Shown here one piece after another: positions 1-5,022 of a stretch of 5,022 bases of DNA. Position 1 is the stretch's first letter. The number at the start of each line of letters is the position of its first letter. The notes under the pieces are model-generated. The model had not been told where the DNA came from and searched no databases. It saw nothing but the letters and a program-made list of their open reading frames with translations. The DNA is taken from contig JANWLJ010000050.1 of the NCBI GenBank assembly GCA_025450955.1, positions 1 through 5,022 on the forward strand, read 5' to 3'. The DNA is from Polyangium sp. (in: bacteria) (GTDB lineage Bacteria; Myxococcota_A; Polyangia; Palsa-1104). Made by a program: the position numbers and the translations under genes.

Positions 1-770
1 CCGACCTGCAGCGCGCCGTCGAGCGCGACCTCGGCGCCGCCGCTCTGAATCGCGCGCGCCACCCCCATCCCGAGCGCGAGGAAGTCGAGGTGCGCCGAGA
101 TCTGGAGCGGGTTCGAGGCGCCGGCGGCGAGCTGGCCGCCGGGCGCGCTCGAGGCGATCACCGGGCTGCCGGCGACGGTGACGCGATAGGACAGCGCGCC
201 GAGCGGGACCGCGAACGTGTTCGGGTTGTGCACGCCGAGGAGCAGGTTGAAGGTGGCGCCGGTCAGCCCCACCTCCCCGAGCCGGGCGCTCGCGATGTGG
301 ACGTCTGGCAGTCGCGGCACCGGGAGCGTGCCGCTCGTCGACAGCGGAATCTCGAGCACGCCGGCGGGCGTGCCGAAGCCGAGCTTGGTGGCGAGCGTGT
401 AGGGGACCTTCTGTTTGGTGAACAGCGACGCCAGCGACTGGGCGAAGTCGACGAACTTGATGCCGACCGGGATCACCACCTCGCCGGTGCCCTGCGCCGG
501 CACGTGCGCGGCGGAGTTGGTGTGGCCGTCGGCGAACTGGTGCCCGTCGACGGTGATTTGGTAGACGAGCCGGGCCAGGTCGACACCGATCGGGTTCGGA
601 TTGTTGACCGCGAGCACGAAATTCACCGCGATCCCCTGAAAGCTCACGCTGGTCACGTCGACGCGGCGCAAAGAGACGCTGGGGCGCTGCACCAGATCGC
701 CGAGGAGCGCGCAGCCCCCGAGCGAAAGCCCGAGGGGAAGGAGGAGCGCGAGGAAGAGGAGCCGCCGCAT
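1..770 (-). CDS. Lipoprotein with tandem LEA type 2 (LEA14/WHy-like) domains, C-terminus beyond window
   Basis: Reading the minus strand from the ATG at 770 gives an uninterrupted frame of 256 codons to the window edge, with no stop, so the 3' end is missing. Residues 1-20 are a lipoprotein signal: basic MRR, a Leu-rich core, and lipobox LGGC with Cys20 as the predicted lipidation site. The mature part holds two similar domains, about residues 33-150 and 157-256. Each has a beta-strand pattern centred on an Asn-Pro motif (NNPNP at 56-60, HNPN at 181-184), followed by a Y-x-(I/V)-T-V strand. This is the signature of the LEA_2/WHy fold, a small beta-sandwich found in desiccation-linked plant proteins and in bacterial lipoproteins. 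The role is probably periplasmic or outer-membrane inner leaflet; no enzymatic function is implied. In-frame TGA and TAG lie just upstream of the ATG, which fixes this start; no strong Shine-Dalgarno is seen. Family call is confident, function unknown. Confidence 0.88.
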   Translation of the reverse strand, partial: MRRLLFLALLLPLGLSLGGCALLGDLVQRPSVSLRRVDVTSVSFQGIAVNFVLAVNNPNPIGVDLARLVYQITVDGHQFADGHTNSAAHVPAQGTGEVVIPVGIKFVDFAQSLASLFTKQKVPYTLATKLGFGTPAGVLEIPLSTSGTLPVPRLPDVHIASARLGEVGLTGATFNLLLGVHNPNTFAVPLGALSYRVTVAGSPVIASSAPGGQLAAGASNPLQISAHLDFLALGMGVARAIQSGGAEVALDGALQV

Positions 771-834
771 GCCGGCACTCTATCATTTGCGACCTCGCGC
801 ATGTAAGCTGCTGGCAGCGCAGGCGGGGTTCATC
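771..834. promoter_or_regulatory. Divergent intergenic region between LEA lipoprotein and kinase genes
   Basis: If the kinase starts at GTG 835, these 64 bp separate two divergent genes and should carry the 5' signals of both. The hexamer TATCAT at 781-786 matches five of six bases of a -10 box on the plus strand, but no convincing -35 lies 16-18 bp upstream. The stretch 781-806 is less GC-rich than its surroundings. No operator palindrome was recognised. The assignment rests on gene orientation more than on motif quality. Confidence 0.4.
821..828 (+). promoter_or_regulatory. Probable ribosome binding site deciding the kinase GTG start
   Basis: The purine-rich AGGCGGGG lies six bases before GTG 835. 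It supports translation starting there instead of at the in-frame ATG at 769, which overlaps the start codon of the divergent gene and would add 22 residues that do not belong to the kinase fold. The match to the Shine-Dalgarno consensus is moderate. Confidence 0.5.
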
Positions 835-2319
<1,485 letters not shown>

Positions 2320-2328
<9 letters not shown>

Positions 2329-2355
2329 ATCCCTTTCACATATTTTATAAATAAA
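2320..2355 (+). repeat. Pair of 10-bp direct repeats, TATAAATAAA, 26 bp apart
   Basis: TATAAATAAA occurs at 2320-2329, covering the last Tyr-Lys codons and the stop of the kinase, and again at 2346-2355, immediately before the GGAG of the next gene. In DNA this GC-rich, two exact copies of an all-AT 10-mer within 36 bp are unlikely by chance. The second copy also contains most of the palindrome TTTATAAA (2344-2351). Function is not established; options are a protein-binding site, a promoter element or a translation enhancer. Confidence 0.75.
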
Positions 2356-2364
2356 GGAGTTTTG
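2329..2364 (+). promoter_or_regulatory. AT-rich intergenic leader of the TPR/PEGA gene
   Basis: These 36 bp between the kinase stop and the next ATG, together with the nine preceding bases, contain only about 20% G+C (9 of 45 by hand count, 2320-2364). The sequence includes -10-like TATAAA at 2346-2351. This could be an internal promoter or an unstructured ribosome-loading leader. No hairpin followed by a T-run was found, so nothing argues for termination between the two genes and read-through from the kinase is plausible. Confidence 0.45.
2353..2360 (+). promoter_or_regulatory. Strong Shine-Dalgarno for the TPR/PEGA gene
   Basis: AAAGGAGT, with core GGAG at 2356-2359, sits five bases before ATG 2365. 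It is by far the best ribosome binding site in the window and selects ATG 2365 over the in-frame TTG at 2362. It implies higher translation of this gene than of the kinase upstream. Confidence 0.85.
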
Positions 2365-3315
2365 ATGCGCCGCTTCGCCTTCCTCTTGACGATCCTCGCG
2401 GCCGCGCCGGTGCTGGCGCAAAAGGCGCCGCCCACGGCCCCCGCGCCGCAGGTCAAGCCGGCGGAGAATCCGGCGGCGGCCGAGGAGGCCAAGCGCCACT
2501 TTCAGCAGGCGGTGGCGCTCTTCAACGACGGCAACTTTTCGGCGGCGCTCGCCGAGTTCGAGGCGGCTTATCACAGCCGTCCGGCGCCGGCGGTGCTCTA
2601 CAATATCGGCCTCACCCAAAAGGCGCTGTTCCGCTACACCGAGGCGATCGATTCGCTCCAGCGTTATCTCGCCGAGTCGCCGGCGCTCGCGCCCGAGCAG
2701 CGCGCGCAGACCGAGGAGCTGATCCGGGAGATGCAGGCGCTGCTCGCCGACGTGAGCCTCGAGATCACGCCGCCCGGCGCCACCATCACCATCGACGGGC
2801 GCCTAATGGGCAAGGCGGCCAACGCGCCCTTTACGCTCAAGCTCGCCGCCGGCAATCACTCGGTCGAGGTGGCCGCCGACGGCTATCGGCCCGAGCACCG
2901 CGAGCTGATGGTCACCGCCGGGGTGCCGGCGAAGATGCGCTTTCAGCTCGCCGCGATTCCGCGCACCGGCAAGGTCCACATCGCCGCTTCGCAGCCGCAG
3001 GCGATGGTCGCCATCGACGGCAAGCCGGTCGGGCTGGCGCCGCTCGACGTCGAGCTGCCCGCGGGCGGCCACCAGCTCGAGGTGTCGGCGCCGAAGTACA
3101 ACGTGCACCGCTCCGAGCTGGTGGTGGCGGCGGGGCAGAACCGCTCGCTCGAGATCACGCTCGAGCGCCCGCAGCACGTCTATGAGAAATGGTATTTCTG
3201 GACCCCGATCGCGGTGGTCGCCGCCGGCGCCGCGGTCGGGCTCGGAGTGGGGCTGACCAGCCGCGAAGGGCCGCTCGCCGGGACGCTCAACCCGGGCGCG
3301 GGGAAGGTGAACTGA
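2365..3315 (+). CDS. Secreted TPR protein with two PEGA domains and C-terminal membrane anchor
   Basis: The protein has 316 residues. It begins with a Sec signal peptide (1-18, cleavage likely after VLA) and a short Pro/Ala linker. Two TPR-like helical hairpins follow, about 42-73 (AKRHFQQAVALF) and 75-106 (AVLYNIGLTQKA). Two PEGA domains come next: 130-196 with the canonical PPGA at 136-139 and IDG at 143-145, and 203-268 with a diverged PQA at 211-213 but a clear IDG at 218-220. A KWYFWTP motif at 275-281 leads into a hydrophobic Ala/Gly/Val segment (about 281-298) and an 18-residue polar tail. It is likely periplasmic and tethered by the C-terminal helix. TPR and PEGA modules are binding folds, so a scaffold or envelope-binding role is inferred; no catalytic residues are seen. 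It sits 36 bp after a kinase that also carries PEGA and overlaps the next gene by one base. Confidence 0.92.
   Translation: MRRFAFLLTILAAAPVLAQKAPPTAPAPQVKPAENPAAAEEAKRHFQQAVALFNDGNFSAALAEFEAAYHSRPAPAVLYNIGLTQKALFRYTEAIDSLQRYLAESPALAPEQRAQTEELIREMQALLADVSLEITPPGATITIDGRLMGKAANAPFTLKLAAGNHSVEVAADGYRPEHRELMVTAGVPAKMRFQLAAIPRTGKVHIAASQPQAMVAIDGKPVGLAPLDVELPAGGHQLEVSAPKYNVHRSELVVAAGQNRSLEITLERPQHVYEKWYFWTPIAVVAAGAAVGLGVGLTSREGPLAGTLNPGAGKVN
3304..3309 (+). promoter_or_regulatory. Ribosome binding site for the propeller lipoprotein, inside the preceding gene
   Basis: AAGGTG lies five bases before ATG 3315, within the last codons of the TPR/PEGA gene. Together with the TGATG stop/start overlap at 3313-3317 it points to translational coupling of the two genes. 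Confidence 0.6.
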
Positions 3316-5022
3316 TGCGCCGCTCGCTCGTCGCGCTCGCGCTCGTGGTCGGCTTGTGCGGCTGCCGCTCCCGCACCGAGATCGTCCTCGGCGTCATCAC
3401 CGATCTCAAGGCGCCCGATCTCCTCGACGAGGTCGATCTGCTCGTCACCAACGCGAACGCGCCCGCCGGCGCGACGCCGCTGGTACAGTGGCAGTGGAAC
3501 ATCCCCGGCATCCCCAACCAGCCGTTCATCCTGCCGGGCTCGTTCGGCCTCTACAGCTCCGACGGCTCCGAGCCGCGGGTGAAGATGGAGCTGACCGGTT
3601 TGCGCGGCGGGCAGGTGAAGGTGAACCGCACCTCGGTCACCTCGCTCATCAGCGGGCAGACCCTGTTTCTCCGCCAGTCGCTGGTGGCCGGCTGCGTCGA
3701 CGACACCGACTGCAAGGACGAAAACAACCAGACCTGCGTCGAGGGCGCGTGCGTCGACAATCGCGTCGACGCGCACACGCTGCCCAAGTTCTCGACCGCG
3801 CTCATCGACCAGATCGAGTGCGACAGCGGCTCGGGCTTTCTCAACACCTCGACCAATCAGGTCATCCCGCCGGTCGGCGGCTGCGGCGGCGGGCAGTATT
3901 GCCAGGAGGGCACCTGCTACCTCACGCCGAGCGCGCAGCTCGCGGCGGCGAGCTGGAGCGGACTCACCAGCGGGACGACCAGCGATCTCACCGCGGTCAC
4001 CGCCGCTCCGGTGCTCGGCTCGGACGGGACGCCGGCCGGCAGCGCGCTGTTCGCCGTCGGCAAGCACGGCACCATCGTCAGCCTCGGCGCGCCGATCGGA
4101 GCGCCGGCCGCCGCGAGCGCGTGGGCGGTCGAGCCGAGCACCACCACCAACGATCTTTATGCGGTGTGGGGCCAGTCCGCGCAGCTCGTCTACGCCGTCG
4201 GCGCAGGCGGCACCTTGCTCGTGCGCGACTCAAGCGGCTGGCACCAGGATCCCGCGGCGATGGGCGTGGTCTCGGGCGAGCTGCACGGCGTGTGGGGCTC
4301 GGGCGCAGAGATGTGGGTCGTCGGCGGCTCGAGCGGCCAGGCGGTCGCCTATCATTTTCAAGACGGCTGGTCGGCGGCGAGCTTGCCGGCGGGCACCGGC
4401 GAATTGCGCGGAGTCTTCGGCACCAGCGTCAATGACGTGTGGATGGTCGGCAAGAGCGGCGCGCTCCTTCACTGGGACGGCAGCAGCTTCACCGTCGGGC
4501 CGAGCTCGACCGACGACTTCACCGCGGTGTGGGCGAGCCCGTCGCAAGTCTACGTCGCCGCCTCCTCCGGCAAGCTCTACGCGCTCTCGTCGATGGCGCT
4601 CACTCCGCTCGATCTCGGCGACAACGCGAACCCGCTCACCGCGATCTTCGGCTTCGCCCCCGACGATCTCTACGTGGTCGGAAACGGCGGCGCGATCTTC
4701 CACGGCGGCCCGGTGAGCTTCGTGCGCCAGTACTCCGACGCGCCGACCAGCCTGGCCGGCGTCGCCGGCACCTCGCCTCTCGACGTCTACGCGGTCGGCA
4801 CCCGCGGCGCGATCCTCCACACCGGCGCCGGCACCGGTCCGTCGCCGACCGACGGCGGCGTATTGCCCGACCTCGGCGTGCAGGCGTGCGCCGCGACCAC
4901 CGTCAGCACGCTGGCGAGCGGCATGGGCCCGCCCGACGCCGGCCCGACCGACGACGCCGCGGTCAACTTCCAATATCCGGAAGCGATGGCCTACGACGGA
5001 AACGTGTTGTGGGTGATCGACG
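3315..5022 (+). CDS. Cys-rich beta-propeller lipoprotein, C-terminus beyond window
   Basis: An uninterrupted frame of 569 codons runs from ATG 3315 to the window edge without a stop. Residues 1-17 are a lipoprotein signal (MRR, hydrophobic core, LCGC with Cys17 as the likely lipidated residue). Residues 20-126 form a predicted beta-rich domain that I cannot name (TEIVLGVITDLKAPDLLDEV at its start). A Cys-rich stretch at 127-201 has spacing C-x5-C-x7-C-x4-C and, later, C-x5-C-x4-C, suggesting disulfides. Residues 224-505 hold seven propeller repeats of the type GVWGSG...(M/V)WVVG..G...H.DG. After a Pro/Asp-rich linker (506-549), NFQYPEAMAYDGNVLWVID resembles the first strands of an NHL or SMP30-type repeat, so a second propeller may follow. 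It is probably outer-membrane anchored and binds a ligand or partner. The start is supported by the upstream AAGGTG and the one-base overlap with the previous gene. Exact family and ligand are unknown. Confidence 0.88.
   Translation, partial: MRRSLVALALVVGLCGCRSRTEIVLGVITDLKAPDLLDEVDLLVTNANAPAGATPLVQWQWNIPGIPNQPFILPGSFGLYSSDGSEPRVKMELTGLRGGQVKVNRTSVTSLISGQTLFLRQSLVAGCVDDTDCKDENNQTCVEGACVDNRVDAHTLPKFSTALIDQIECDSGSGFLNTSTNQVIPPVGGCGGGQYCQEGTCYLTPSAQLAAASWSGLTSGTTSDLTAVTAAPVLGSDGTPAGSALFAVGKHGTIVSLGAPIGAPAAASAWAVEPSTTTNDLYAVWGQSAQLVYAVGAGGTLLVRDSSGWHQDPAAMGVVSGELHGVWGSGAEMWVVGGSSGQAVAYHFQDGWSAASLPAGTGELRGVFGTSVNDVWMVGKSGALLHWDGSSFTVGPSSTDDFTAVWASPSQVYVAASSGKLYALSSMALTPLDLGDNANPLTAIFGFAPDDLYVVGNGGAIFHGGPVSFVRQYSDAPTSLAGVAGTSPLDVYAVGTRGAILHTGAGTGPSPTDGGVLPDLGVQACAATTVSTLASGMGPPDAGPTDDAAVNFQYPEAMAYDGNVLWVID
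3984..4829 (+). repeat. Seven tandem propeller repeats encoded in the lipoprotein gene
   Basis: Residues 224-505 of the lipoprotein repeat with a pitch of 38-42 residues, except for about 56 between the first two. The aligned cores are LTAV, LYAVWG, LHGVWG, LRGVFG, FTAVWA, LTAIFG and LAGVAG. In most copies a (V/L/M)(Y/W)xVG strand follows about ten residues later, and then a GG(T/A)(I/L)(L/F) strand. Repeats 3 and 4 are the most canonical and 5 the most degenerate. Seven copies would close one seven-bladed propeller. The repetition is at protein level; the DNA copies are diverged. Confidence 0.8.

Noticed and set aside
90..806. Long plus-strand open frame opposite the LEA lipoprotein
   Set aside because: Its Arg/Glu/Gly-rich translation has no recognisable fold. 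It is antisense to a gene with clear lipobox and LEA motifs, and is a by-product of high GC.
2329..2364. Rho-independent terminator after the kinase gene
   Set aside because: No GC-rich stem followed by a T-run. The only pairing is a 5-bp stem involving the next Shine-Dalgarno.
3180..4067. Minus-strand frame of almost 300 codons opposite the TPR/PEGA and propeller genes
   Set aside because: It crosses a clear gene boundary on the other strand, and its Arg/Ala/Asp-rich composition is typical of antisense high-GC shadow frames.
3356..4435. Plus-strand frame of about 360 codons at the start of the lipoprotein gene
   Set aside because: Arg/His-rich and motif-free. The competing frame from ATG 3315 has a signal peptide, cysteine clusters and regular propeller repeats.
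4230..4973. Minus-strand frame of about 250 codons opposite the propeller repeats
   Set aside because: Its apparent repetitiveness simply mirrors the repeats of the sense gene; no domain is recognisable.

Overview
The window is very GC-rich, with strong G/C preference at third codon positions. It encodes an assortment typical of Myxococcota (myxobacteria and relatives): a transmembrane Hanks-type Ser/Thr kinase with an extracytoplasmic PEGA domain, a secreted TPR/PEGA protein, and lipoproteins. The taxonomic call is an inference from protein style, not from a marker gene. No tRNA, rRNA, CRISPR array, insertion sequence or transposase was seen. The two outermost genes both run off the window.

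Layout. Positions 1-770 (minus strand) hold the 5' part of a lipoprotein gene with two tandem LEA14/WHy-like domains. Its ATG lies back to back with the plus-strand genes across a short divergent intergenic region (771-834). Next come three plus-strand genes: a Ser/Thr protein kinase with one TM segment, a Pro/Ala-rich linker and a PEGA domain (835-2328, GTG start); a signal-peptide protein with TPR repeats, two PEGA domains and a C-terminal TM anchor (2365-3315); and a large lipoprotein (3315 to beyond 5022) with a Cys-rich segment, seven VWG-type beta-propeller repeats and the apparent start of a second, NHL-like propeller.

The kinase and the TPR/PEGA gene are separated by 36 bp of strikingly AT-rich DNA. 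That spacer carries a 10-bp direct repeat and an excellent Shine-Dalgarno. The TPR/PEGA gene and the propeller lipoprotein overlap by one base (TGATG) and are almost certainly co-transcribed and translationally coupled.

Working model (inference): a cell-envelope signalling or adhesion cassette. The kinase senses envelope state through its periplasmic PEGA module, the second gene supplies a membrane-anchored periplasmic TPR/PEGA scaffold, and the third supplies a lipid-anchored, disulfide-stabilised propeller likely to bind ligand or partner at the outer membrane. The divergent LEA-type lipoprotein may share the promoter region. Each family is known separately. The combination, and in particular the PEGA domains shared by kinase and scaffold, is the most system-like feature here.
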